From contig VXQX01000081.1 in the NCBI GenBank assembly GCA_009838765.1, forward strand, positions 1 through 64,000: DNA of 64,000 nucleotides. Reading direction: 5' to 3'. Source of the stretch: Gemmatimonadales bacterium. Its GTDB lineage: Bacteria; Gemmatimonadota; Gemmatimonadetes; Palauibacterales; Palauibacteraceae. Numbering within the stretch: position 1 is the first letter of the stretch; each line of letters starts with the position of its first letter. Of this stretch, positions 32,491 through 41,375 are shown piece after piece. The notes below the pieces were generated by a model, which was not told the DNA's origin, searched no databases, and saw only the letters and a program-made list of their open reading frames with translations. Both the position numbers and the translations under genes were made by a program.

Positions 32491-35400
32491 TTATCTTCGC
32501 GATCTTCGCGCCCGCGCGCGGCGGAACCGCTCCCCAACATCGTGTTGTACCGCGGCAAGCGCCGGCACGACGAGCATGAGGAGAAAGGTGGCGACGAGGA
32601 CCCCGAATCCGACTGATGTCGCCAGCGGGACGAGATGCCGGGCGTGGGTGCTCGTCTCGAACACCAGGGGGGCCACGCCGAGGAATGTGGTAATCGACGT
32701 CAGAAGGATGGCCCGGAAGCGGATCTTGGATCCGGCGATGATGGCCTCCCGCGGCTTCATGCCGGAGTCCCTGAAGTCGTTCATGAACTTGACCATCACG
32801 AGCGAGTCGTTGATGACGACGCCGCCCACGCCGATCAGCCCCTGCTGTGACCAGATGCTGAGATCGAGGCCCAGCAGCATGTGTCCCAGCAGTGCGCCGA
32901 CCAGCCCCAGGGGTATGGCGGCGAGCACGATGAGCGGCTGAAGCCAGGACCCGAACGGGATCGCCATCAGCGCATACATGATGAGCAGCGCGAGGAATCC
33001 CGATCTAGCCAGGGCGGCATTGACGTTGTCCTGCTGCCGGCGCTGGCCCCCGAACGCGAAGTTGAAGCCGGGATCCTGGGTTCCGAGCGACGCGAACAAC
33101 CCCCCCTCCAGGCGATCGTCCACTTGCCGGCCCGTCGCGTTCACCGCGTCCACATCGGCGGTGACGGTCACGGCCCGCCGTCCATCGATCCGATGGATGG
33201 CGGACGTGGACCGCGCGAGACGCGCCGAGGAGATCTGGCCCAGCGCCACCTCGCCTCCGCCCGGCGTCCGCACCATGTATCGTTCTATGTCGACCGCGGA
33301 GTTCCGCTCCGCTTCGGGAAGTCGCACGTAGACCCGCACGTCCTCACGACCCCGCGGTACTCGGAGCGCCTCGACCCCGAAGAAGGCGGATCTCACTTGG
33401 CGGGCGAATTCATCCACCGTCAGGTGAAGCGTGCGGGCATCCGGGTCGAGTTCGAGCTGCAGTTCGCCGAATCCCTCGTCGAGGTTCGTCCGAACATCGA
33501 AGACGCCATCGATGCCGGAGAGTTCCGCGACGACGTCATCGGCGATCGACCGCAGGCGGACCGGGTCGGGATGGGAGAGGTCGTAGTGGACCGGGAGGTC
33601 GCCGCCGACGATGCTGGACGTAATCGAGAGCGCCGTCGCCTCGGGGACCACGCCGACCTCTTCCCGCCACACGCGCTCGAGCGTGGATGCGGAGATGCCG
33701 TGGCGCTCCCAGTCGATGAGCTTGAACTGAACGGTCGCAAGGTGGCCGCGGGCGGACTGGAAGGCGTCGCCGGCCAGAGGATCGAAGAGTTCGGCCGGCT
33801 GTCCCAGCGTGACCGCGACGGCGACCTCGAGCGGCAGAGCGACGGCGGCCGTTCCCCGCTCCGCCGCAATGCGCGCAACGGCCCGGTGTCCGGCTGCCTC
33901 CACGCGGTCGGCCACATCGCTCGTCTGTTCGCCCGGCATGCCGGTGGGCAGCTGCAGGCTGGCGGAGACGATGTCGCCCTCCAGCGGGATGATGAACCGG
34001 CTCGGAACGATGCCCGAGAACACGAGAACGGATGAGAGGACGAGCAGCCCCGCCGCCGCCGAGAGCACGACGAACGGCTGGCCGGTGGCCAGGCGCAGCC
34101 CGCGGTCGAGCGGCCCGTCCACGATACGCTTGATGAGGGTGTCCACGCGTTCCCGGATCCGGCCCGGGAGTTCGGCGGCTCGATGGCGGGAGCGCTGCCC
34201 GGGCGCGGGCAGGTGCGACAGGTGGTTCGGCAGGATCAGCAGCGATTCGATGAGCGAAACGAACAGGACGGAGATGACGACGATGGGGATGGCCCGCGCG
34301 AGTTTGCCCTGAGGACCCGGTATCGTCATGAGCGTCGAGAACGCGATGATCGTCGTCAGGACGGAGAAGATGACGGGACCGCTGACGCGCTTCGTGCCGC
34401 GGATCGCCGCCGCCAGCCCGCCGGCGCCCTTTTCCCGCTCCGCATGAACGCTCTCCCCCACCACGATCGCATCGTCTACGACGATTCCCAGCGCGAGGAT
34501 GAGGCCCATCAGCGAGAACATGTTGATGGACAGACCCAGGAAGTCCATCACGAGGAACGTCCCCGTGAACGAGACCGCCAGACCTACGGCCACCCACAGC
34601 GCGAGCCGGATCTCCAGGAACAGCGCGAGGGCGATGAAGACGAGGACGAGACCGAGCAGTCCGTTCTCCACCATGAGGCCCAGCCGCCCGCCCACCAGGT
34701 CGGCGTCGTCGCTCCAGACGGCGACATCCGCGCCGGCGGGCAGGCCCGGCAGGACATCGACCGCCAGGTATTCCTTCACCGCCGCGCTGATGCCCAGCAG
34801 CTGTTCGTCGGACGTACGGTACACGTCCACGCGGGCGGCCGGGCGGCCGTTGTACCGCACCCGCAGCTCGGTATCCGCAGAGCCGTCGCGGACCGTGGCG
34901 ATGTCGCCCAAGCGGACCGACGTGCCGTCCGGACGGGTGAGGAGGAGGAGGTCCTCGAAGTCCGCCTGTACGTATTTTCGTCCCAGCGTGCGGACGAGGA
35001 TCTCGTCTTCGCCGGCGGATATCTTTCCGGCCGAGAGTTCCAGCGAACCCTGCCGCACCGCGCGCGCGACGTCCTCCAGGGTAAGGCCCAGAGAGCGAAG
35101 CCTCCGCTGGGGGATCTCGACCGATATCTCGTACGGGCGGATTCCGCTTGTCGTGGCGAGGGACACGTCGGGCAGCGCCGAGATTCCCTCTTCGATCCCG
35201 TATGCAAGCTCCTTGAGCGTCCGCTCCGGCACGTCGCCGTGGACGATGAGGCGCATGAAGCGCTGCCGGCTCGTGATCTCGCGCACTTCCGGCCGTTCCG
35301 CGTCCGCCGGGAAGGTCGGGATGCGGTCCACCTCCGCCTTGACCTCGTTGAGCGCGCGGTTGATGTCCGTCCCGGCCTTGAACTCGGCGATGACCGACGC

Positions 35401-35682
35401 GAGTCCCTCGGAAGCGACCGCGGTCACGCGGTCGAGACCCTCCACGCCGCGAATCTGCTCCTCGACCCTGCGGACGATCGACTCCTCGACCTCCTCCGGC
35501 GAGGCGCCCGGGTATGAGACGAGGACCTGGACGCGATCCAGGGAGACGTCGGGGACGACCTCCTGCACGAGACCGAACGCCGCGTGCAGGCCGCCGACCA
35601 GCAAGACGAGCATGACGACGTTGACCGCGGTGCCGTTCTTCGCCATGTAGGCGATCGGGCCGCGCCAGGCGCTAGTATTCAC
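32491..35682 (-). CDS. RND family efflux transporter permease (AcrB/CzcA-like)
   Basis: A 1063-aa inner-membrane proton-driven pump. It shows the N-terminal helix, two large periplasmic loops and the DDAIVVGE helix in the middle, whose Asp pair is the proton relay. The Pro-Asp-V-S motif after helix 1 (VVPDVS) is typical of the group with hydrophobic or small-molecule substrates. Length is normal. There is no adaptor (HlyD/AcrA type) or TolC gene next to it, which is unusual. GTG start at 35682. It is last in a minus-strand operon after the hydroxylase fusion and the polyprenyl synthase. Confidence 0.92.
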   Translation of the reverse strand: MNTSAWRGPIAYMAKNGTAVNVVMLVLLVGGLHAAFGLVQEVVPDVSLDRVQVLVSYPGASPEEVEESIVRRVEEQIRGVEGLDRVTAVASEGLASVIAEFKAGTDINRALNEVKAEVDRIPTFPADAERPEVREITSRQRFMRLIVHGDVPERTLKELAYGIEEGISALPDVSLATTSGIRPYEISVEIPQRRLRSLGLTLEDVARAVRQGSLELSAGKISAGEDEILVRTLGRKYVQADFEDLLLLTRPDGTSVRLGDIATVRDGSADTELRVRYNGRPAARVDVYRTSDEQLLGISAAVKEYLAVDVLPGLPAGADVAVWSDDADLVGGRLGLMVENGLLGLVLVFIALALFLEIRLALWVAVGLAVSFTGTFLVMDFLGLSINMFSLMGLILALGIVVDDAIVVGESVHAEREKGAGGLAAAIRGTKRVSGPVIFSVLTTIIAFSTLMTIPGPQGKLARAIPIVVISVLFVSLIESLLILPNHLSHLPAPGQRSRHRAAELPGRIRERVDTLIKRIVDGPLDRGLRLATGQPFVVLSAAAGLLVLSSVLVFSGIVPSRFIIPLEGDIVSASLQLPTGMPGEQTSDVADRVEAAGHRAVARIAAERGTAAVALPLEVAVAVTLGQPAELFDPLAGDAFQSARGHLATVQFKLIDWERHGISASTLERVWREEVGVVPEATALSITSSIVGGDLPVHYDLSHPDPVRLRSIADDVVAELSGIDGVFDVRTNLDEGFGELQLELDPDARTLHLTVDEFARQVRSAFFGVEALRVPRGREDVRVYVRLPEAERNSAVDIERYMVRTPGGGEVALGQISSARLARSTSAIHRIDGRRAVTVTADVDAVNATGRQVDDRLEGGLFASLGTQDPGFNFAFGGQRRQQDNVNAALARSGFLALLIMYALMAIPFGSWLQPLIVLAAIPLGLVGALLGHMLLGLDLSIWSQQGLIGVGGVVINDSLVMVKFMNDFRDSGMKPREAIIAGSKIRFRAILLTSITTFLGVAPLVFETSTHARHLVPLATSVGFGVLVATFLLMLVVPALAAVQHDVGERFRRARARRSRR

Positions 35683-35744
35683 GCGACTCTACACCAGGGG
35701 CGCACGGCCAGCTGACTATGGCGCCGCACGAGTCGCCCGAACGG

Positions 35745-36668
35745 CTATGGCAGCAACCGTCCCAGACGCCGCGCCAGACCCGCCAGTACCCAGCCGCCGG
35801 GGCCGAATGGTTCGATCTCGTCTGCCGCCTCGTCGAGCAACTCGTGGACGCGCCCACGCGCCTGTTTCCGCGAAAGCACGTGCAGGATCGAGCATTTGTC
35901 CAGGTCTTCATCAAGCATGTCGTCGACCACCTGGAAGGCAAGTCCGTATGCGCGTCCAAACGCGTCCAGACGGCCAAGCTGCTCGCCCGCGAGCCCCGAG
36001 GAAACGCCGCCGCTCCAAGCCGAAAAGCTGCATAGCGCGGCGGTTTTTCGCAGATGGATGAACTCGATGTCGTCCAGGCTTGAGTCGGCAGAGGCGAATG
36101 CGAGGTCGTCGATCTGTCCGCCGATCATGCCGCGGGATCCGATCGTGCGAGTCAGGCGCGCCACTACCGCAGCGCCTGCCGAGGAGTCGGACAGCCGCGT
36201 GCATTGCGCGAACGCCTCGGCCAGGAGGGCGGTGCCGGCGAGAACGGCCGTAGAGTGGTCGAAGGCAACGTGGGCCGCCGGCTGTCCCCGGCGGACGGCG
36301 TTGTCATCCTGGGCCGGCAGGTCATCGAGCACGAGCGAAGAGGCGTGGACGAGCTCCACCGCGCTCGCAACGGGCATGGCCCGTTCGGGATCCGCTCCCG
36401 CGGCTACGGCAGCGCCGAGCGTCAGCACCGGACGCAGCCGCTTGCCGCCCGGGAAGACGGCGTACCGCATGGCGCGGTGCAACTCTGCGGGGGGCCGCGT
36501 CGCGGCCGGCAGCACCGCGTCAAGGCTGGAATCGATACGCCTCCGGCTCGCCGCCAGGAACTCGTCCAACGCAAAGTGGTTACCCGGATCTCCCCCCCGC
36601 TGGTACGCGCCCTCGAGCACGCCGCCCGGGGTATGAGGCCGCCGGGCCGGCCTAGCCGGCCGGACCAT
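35745..36668 (-). CDS. polyprenyl diphosphate synthase (short-chain trans type)
   Basis: A 307-aa prenyltransferase that joins isopentenyl diphosphate units to make geranyl-, farnesyl- or geranylgeranyl-diphosphate. It shows the substrate-binding GGKRLRP, the first Asp-rich motif DDLPAQDD and the second Asp-rich motif DDMLDED. The region after the second motif is shorter than usual and its Lys is in DLDK rather than the usual GK segment. The ATG at 36668 lies inside the end of the upstream hydroxylase fusion gene (17-base overlap); the ORF extension to 37166 shadows that gene. Product length cannot be told from sequence alone. Confidence 0.88.
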   Translation of the reverse strand: MVRPARPARRPHTPGGVLEGAYQRGGDPGNHFALDEFLAASRRRIDSSLDAVLPAATRPPAELHRAMRYAVFPGGKRLRPVLTLGAAVAAGADPERAMPVASAVELVHASSLVLDDLPAQDDNAVRRGQPAAHVAFDHSTAVLAGTALLAEAFAQCTRLSDSSAGAAVVARLTRTIGSRGMIGGQIDDLAFASADSSLDDIEFIHLRKTAALCSFSAWSGGVSSGLAGEQLGRLDAFGRAYGLAFQVVDDMLDEDLDKCSILHVLSRKQARGRVHELLDEAADEIEPFGPGGWVLAGLARRLGRLLP

Positions 36669-38727
36669 TTGTGCGGCGCGGCTCCTGTGCAAGCCCGGCG
36701 AGGTCGGTTGCAGCTCCGGACGCGGTATCGGCTTCGCGCAACTCGGCCGTCGGCACCTCGCGGGCCGCACTGTGTCCCGGAGCGTCTCGCAGCGCCTGCG
36801 CGAACCGTTCCTCGATTTCGTCGTCGCCCGACACGAACACGCAGCGCGCCCGCGCGAGCGCCACAAGCTCGCGACTCGAACCGGGATTCCGGAGCTGTTC
36901 CTCGAACGCGACGAGGGAATGGAGTTCGCCCGTCCCGCCGCGCGGGAGCGGCGCCAGCAGCAGGTTGTTGCGCGACAGCGCACGCAGCGCCTTGCGGAAG
37001 CGGCGGCACAGCGCTTCGTAGTACCTGGCAGGTTCGCCGTCGTACACGAACCCGACGTCAAGCTCCGTCCCCGGCAGCGCCGCTCCATCGGCCAGAGGCC
37101 CGAGAACCGCAACCGCCACGCCGCCGCTGGCATCCGGAACACCCCGATCGGCGAAGTCCTCCTCAACCGCCGCCAGTACGGTGGCGATGGAGGCTTCGGC
37201 GACGCGCGACAGCGCCGTCGTCGCCTCGCTCACGGACAGGCTGCCGCGCATCGTGTGCACGGCGACCTGGAAGACCTTGCCGTTCGACCACTCCAGCGCC
37301 GCCTCGACCGCCTCGCCGGCGTCCTGCACGGGGATGTCGTCGAGCTGGGCCCTCATCTCGGCGAGGCTGAGTTCGTGCGTCCAGTACAGGCGCGCCAGTC
37401 CGCACCGGGCGATCGCTTCCGATTCGGAATCCGACAGGAATCCCTCCGGCAACTCCAGATCCGTAAATTCCCGCTCCCGCAGCGTGTCGAGCAGGACCGG
37501 AGAACGGTTTATCCATCCGGCCAGACCAGGGGCGGCGGCATGAATCTCCGCGATGACGTCGAACGCGTCGGGGCGCGCCGCGAACGCCCGGCTGTCGTAG
37601 GCGCTCCAGTCGTCGATGTCGGGATAGAACTGCGCGCGCTGATGATCGAGCAGCGGGTCGATGGTCTCGAACCACCGCTTCGGAAAGAGGGCCAGGCCGT
37701 TCATCTGGAGATAGCTCCCCGGCAACTGTGGCGAGGCGGCTTCGCCATGATGCTGCAACAGCGGATAGCGCCGGTTCGACGTGTGGTGGTCGGCGTGGCG
37801 CTGCATGTTGTAGTACAGCCAGTTGGTGAACTTGTAGGCGGCGCTCCAGGCGTGCCTCGGCTTGACCGGCTCGAACCTGCCCGTGGGCATGCGGATGCGC
37901 CGCAGTCCGTAGTGCTGCACGTAGTTGCTGATCTTCATCGAGAAGACCACGCTGCCGCACAGGGCAAGGTAGAGCAGCAAGGCCCAGGGGCCGCCCCACA
38001 GGAAAATCAGCCCGTACCAGAAGACGATCTGCACGGCGTAGCGCCAGAACGCATTCGTGTAGTGCCAGAGCGGCAGGTGACGGCGCGTCAGCCGGCGTCG
38101 TTCGAACCGCCAGGCGCCGACCAGATTGCTCGCCACCTCCGTGGGCAGGTATTGCCAGAAGCTCAGGCCCTTCGGTGCGGACCCCGGGTCGAGCGGCGTA
38201 CACACGCGGGGGTGATGAATGTAGACGTGCTCGGTCGCATAGTGCGGGTAGGAGACGGAGGCCAGCAGGAACTCGCCGAGCCGGCGCTCCCACACGGCGC
38301 GCCGATGAACCAGTTCGTGCCCCACGATGAAGACCGTCTGCGCGACGGTCGTGAGCACGGCGGACATCAACGCGATTTCCAGGAGCGAGAGGTGGCCGAC
38401 GGTCAGCATCTGCCAGAGCCCGAACACGAACGTGATCGGCCAGAGCGCCCCCCACAGCCAGAGGGAGAGCTTGTACAGGAACAACTGGCTCTCGCGGGTC
38501 GTGGCCGGATCCATGTTCCGCTCCTCCAGCCCGAAGGCCCTGTCGAACTGGCCCGCGAGCATGAAGAAGGCGAACGGACCCGCAAGCCACCAGCCGCCGT
38601 ACATGGCGGCGGCGAACACGAGCGGGAAGATGAGAAGCGGAACGAAGTGCGGGAGCGCGTTCGCGACGGAGGGTTCGACGACCCGCCCGCTCGCCGCTAT
38701 CGAGGCGCCGGAACTATGTGCTTCCAT
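36652..38727 (-). CDS. AlkB-like di-iron membrane hydroxylase fused to a GlnE-like nucleotidyltransferase domain
   Basis: A 691-aa two-part protein. Residues about 25-400 are an integral-membrane fatty acid desaturase/alkane monooxygenase: His boxes HELVH (137-141), EHVYIHH (166-172), NYVQHYG (268-274) and QRHADHH (309-315) match the AlkB pattern and would bind two irons. Residues about 405-650 resemble one half of glutamine synthetase adenylyltransferase (GlnE): an NRSPVLLDTL segment, the helical run SEATTALSRVAEASI, and VLGPLAD...GTELDVGFVYD, equivalent to the catalytic Gly-Ser-Asp-x-Asp strand-loop. One catalytic Asp is Glu here, so nucleotidyl transfer may be lost. First gene of the operon with the polyprenyl synthase and RND pump. 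Confidence 0.82.
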   Translation of the reverse strand: MEAHSSGASIAASGRVVEPSVANALPHFVPLLIFPLVFAAAMYGGWWLAGPFAFFMLAGQFDRAFGLEERNMDPATTRESQLFLYKLSLWLWGALWPITFVFGLWQMLTVGHLSLLEIALMSAVLTTVAQTVFIVGHELVHRRAVWERRLGEFLLASVSYPHYATEHVYIHHPRVCTPLDPGSAPKGLSFWQYLPTEVASNLVGAWRFERRRLTRRHLPLWHYTNAFWRYAVQIVFWYGLIFLWGGPWALLLYLALCGSVVFSMKISNYVQHYGLRRIRMPTGRFEPVKPRHAWSAAYKFTNWLYYNMQRHADHHTSNRRYPLLQHHGEAASPQLPGSYLQMNGLALFPKRWFETIDPLLDHQRAQFYPDIDDWSAYDSRAFAARPDAFDVIAEIHAAAPGLAGWINRSPVLLDTLREREFTDLELPEGFLSDSESEAIARCGLARLYWTHELSLAEMRAQLDDIPVQDAGEAVEAALEWSNGKVFQVAVHTMRGSLSVSEATTALSRVAEASIATVLAAVEEDFADRGVPDASGGVAVAVLGPLADGAALPGTELDVGFVYDGEPARYYEALCRRFRKALRALSRNNLLLAPLPRGGTGELHSLVAFEEQLRNPGSSRELVALARARCVFVSGDDEIEERFAQALRDAPGHSAAREVPTAELREADTASGAATDLAGLAQEPRRTNGPAG

Positions 38728-38856
38728 CGCGGAGATCCTCTATCGCGGTGACTCGCTGCGTAGATTCTTTGCAACGGCACCTGGTGTCGTGTCCATCGCA
38801 TCCATCATCATCGAAATCTAGTCTCAGCGGTAGCCCACGCCACCAACGACGCGGAC

Positions 38857-41316
38857 TCACGGGACGAGGACCGGCTGGCGTTTTCTGAGCAGGAACAGTC
38901 CCTCGTTCCAGCTCGACACCGCGATCACGCCGCTCTCGAAGTACGGGTAGTTGCTCCAAGTCCCGCCGAAGGCGGTCGCGTCGTCGTCCGTCGGCACCGT
39001 GTCGAAGAAGGCCACCTCGACCGGGTTCTCGGGGTCGCTCACGTCGAGGATGCGGAGTCCGCCCAGCAGGTTGGACTGGTAGAGAAAGTCGCCGCGCACG
39101 TACTGGTTGTGGTCGATCGAGCGCGTCTCCGCGAAGTACTCCGTCGCCAGCACGGGATCGTCGAGTTCCTCCACGTCCCACACGAGCGTGCGCGTGTTGG
39201 GGACCGTCTCCGAATCCTCGTCGAGTTCGTCCCCGAGGAAGAAGTAGCGGTGGTCCTCCGTGAGCCACCCCTGGTGGGCGGCGACGGCGCCGGGGTAGCC
39301 GGCGCTCGCGAGCGCGACGGGATTTTCCTTGTCGGTGATGTCGGAGATCCCGAGCGCGTCGATCGAGGCGTGGAAGCAGATCTCCCGGCCGACGTAATCC
39401 TCGTCGGGTCCGTCGTAGATCACGCACTGGGCATCGTGCGTGTAGCCGCCGCCCAGGAAGCCGCCGATGTCGGGGTCCGCGAAGCAGCCGGCGAAACGCG
39501 GGTTGCGGGGATCGCGGATGTCGATCATGTGGAGGCCGCCGCCGCACGCCTCGCCGCCGCCGCTGCTGCCGACGGCGTGGGCGAACCCCGTCTCCTCGTT
39601 GATCACGATGTTGTGCGAGCTGAACACGCCGTCGTAGTGGGCCGTCTCCTCGAACGTCACCGGTGGATCGCGCACGTCGCGCAACTGGGTGAGGTCGAAG
39701 ATCTGGACGCCGTGCGCGCCGGCGTTGTCCGCCACGATGAAGGCGTGGTCAGCGTAGGTCTTGATGTCGCGCCACAGGTTCTCGACGCCCCCTTCGGTGA
39801 GCGGGAGTTCGCCCACGTAGACGGGGGCGTTGGCGTCCGTGATGTCGACGAAGGACGTGCCGTTGGACTTGCCGAGGAGGACGTATTCGCGGCCGGTCCC
39901 GGGGTCGGTCCAGCCCCAGATGTCGTTCGCGATCGACGTGGGGCCCGCGCCGAGTTCCGCGAGCGGAAGGAAGGCCACGAGATCCACATCCGTGCAGGCG
40001 TAGTCGAGCGCGGTCCCGTCCTGACAGCTCACGGTCTCGCCCGAGACGGCGGTCATGTTCGGCCGCTCCGGGTCGCGCAGCGTGGACGAAAGCTCCCAGG
40101 GAGCGGCGAGGGAAGCCCGTTCGAATACGGCGGCGGCGCCCAATCGGAGGTCGGCCTGGCCCGCCCCGATCACGGCAAGATCGCCGGACACGCCGAGGCT
40201 CGAGCCGAAAGCCCCGCCCGGCCCGAAGGGTGACTCGTCGAAGGTCTGAACGCGTTGAAAGGATGCGGCGTTGAAGGTGTAGACGGCGCCGGCGGCCGAC
40301 GCGGTGGCGGGCGCGCCGATCCACGCGGTTCCGTCCGCGATGGCGAGGGCGGCCCCGAAGCCGGCGGCATCCGATCCCGTCGGAGGCGTCAGGGTCCGGG
40401 AGGGGGTCGAGGCACCCTCCGGGTCGAACACGGCCACCGCGCCTGCGCCATCCCGGCCGGGCGCGCCGGCGAACAGCGCCGTCCCATCGTACACGAGCGC
40501 CGAGCCCAGCCGATCGCCGGGGACGCCGTCAGCGAGAATGAAGGAACCGGCGTGCCGCCATTCGCCGTCGATGGGCTCGTAGAGATGTACTGCGCCGCGA
40601 TTTCCGTCCGCGCCCGGGGCCCCCACGAAGAGTCGATCCTCGACCGCGGCCAGGGCGGTGCCGAACCGGTCGGAGCCTTCGGGCTCCGGAGCGGTCAGAG
40701 TGCCGATGAACGGTCTCCCATCGTCCCGTGTCACGAGGTGGATCCCGACCGAGCCGGGCTGCGGCGGCGCCGGTTGCCCGAACCGGGGCAGCTCTCCGAG
40801 CCCGCCCGGAGCGCCCACGAATGCGACATCGCCAACCAGTGCGACCGTGCTCCCGAGACCTGCACGCGGCGCCTCATGGCCGGAGATCATCGCGCGCTGG
40901 ATCCAAGTGCCGCCGCGGCGTTCGCCCCGTTCGAAGACGTAGGCTACGCCGTTCGCCTCGTTCGTCCCGGGGGCCCCGATCACCAACCGATCGCCCGACC
41001 CGGCGATGCTGGCTCCGAACTGGTCTCCGATTTCTCCCGCGCCCGTAAGGGGGCTGAGCTCTTCGACGACGCTCCAGTACCCCGCCTCGTCCCGGCGGAA
41101 GACGTACACCCCGCCCGGCTGGGGATAGGTGGCGAGCCGGAGTTCGGCGCCGGTGCGAGACACGAGGATGTCGTCTCCGACGAGCGTGACCGCGGCCGCG
41201 AAGCCGGAGGCCGGCAGGCCCGACTCGCTTTGCGTTCGAGCGAGCGTCTGGGCCGAGGCGAGCCCGGGTGTGGCCAGGAGGCCGGTGATCAGGAGCGGGA
41301 GCAATCCGGCACGCAT
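38857..41316 (-). CDS. choice-of-anchor B family secreted protein with FG-GAP and LVIVD repeats
   Basis: An 819-aa exported protein. The signal peptide ends near LASAQ (about residue 23). The first half has FG-GAP-like beta-propeller repeats (repeated GDxFGxxLA and VFVGAPG units). The second half (about 430-810) is the choice-of-anchor-B propeller with LVIVD-type repeats (SFVDITDANAPVYVGEL, IDIRDPRNPRFAG, LDVSDPENPVEVA). It is likely a surface or periplasmic structural or adhesive protein. The ATG at 41316 has GGAGGTG six bases upstream; the longer in-frame extension to 42510 shadows the acyltransferase. Downstream of the acyltransferase on the same strand. Confidence 0.88.
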   Translation of the reverse strand: MRAGLLPLLITGLLATPGLASAQTLARTQSESGLPASGFAAAVTLVGDDILVSRTGAELRLATYPQPGGVYVFRRDEAGYWSVVEELSPLTGAGEIGDQFGASIAGSGDRLVIGAPGTNEANGVAYVFERGERRGGTWIQRAMISGHEAPRAGLGSTVALVGDVAFVGAPGGLGELPRFGQPAPPQPGSVGIHLVTRDDGRPFIGTLTAPEPEGSDRFGTALAAVEDRLFVGAPGADGNRGAVHLYEPIDGEWRHAGSFILADGVPGDRLGSALVYDGTALFAGAPGRDGAGAVAVFDPEGASTPSRTLTPPTGSDAAGFGAALAIADGTAWIGAPATASAAGAVYTFNAASFQRVQTFDESPFGPGGAFGSSLGVSGDLAVIGAGQADLRLGAAAVFERASLAAPWELSSTLRDPERPNMTAVSGETVSCQDGTALDYACTDVDLVAFLPLAELGAGPTSIANDIWGWTDPGTGREYVLLGKSNGTSFVDITDANAPVYVGELPLTEGGVENLWRDIKTYADHAFIVADNAGAHGVQIFDLTQLRDVRDPPVTFEETAHYDGVFSSHNIVINEETGFAHAVGSSGGGEACGGGLHMIDIRDPRNPRFAGCFADPDIGGFLGGGYTHDAQCVIYDGPDEDYVGREICFHASIDALGISDITDKENPVALASAGYPGAVAAHQGWLTEDHRYFFLGDELDEDSETVPNTRTLVWDVEELDDPVLATEYFAETRSIDHNQYVRGDFLYQSNLLGGLRILDVSDPENPVEVAFFDTVPTDDDATAFGGTWSNYPYFESGVIAVSSWNEGLFLLRKRQPVLVP

Positions 41317-41375
41317 CGTCACCTCCAATGGAAACCGCCTGTTTCGCAATTCGACCCACGCCGTCCCACCGCCGC

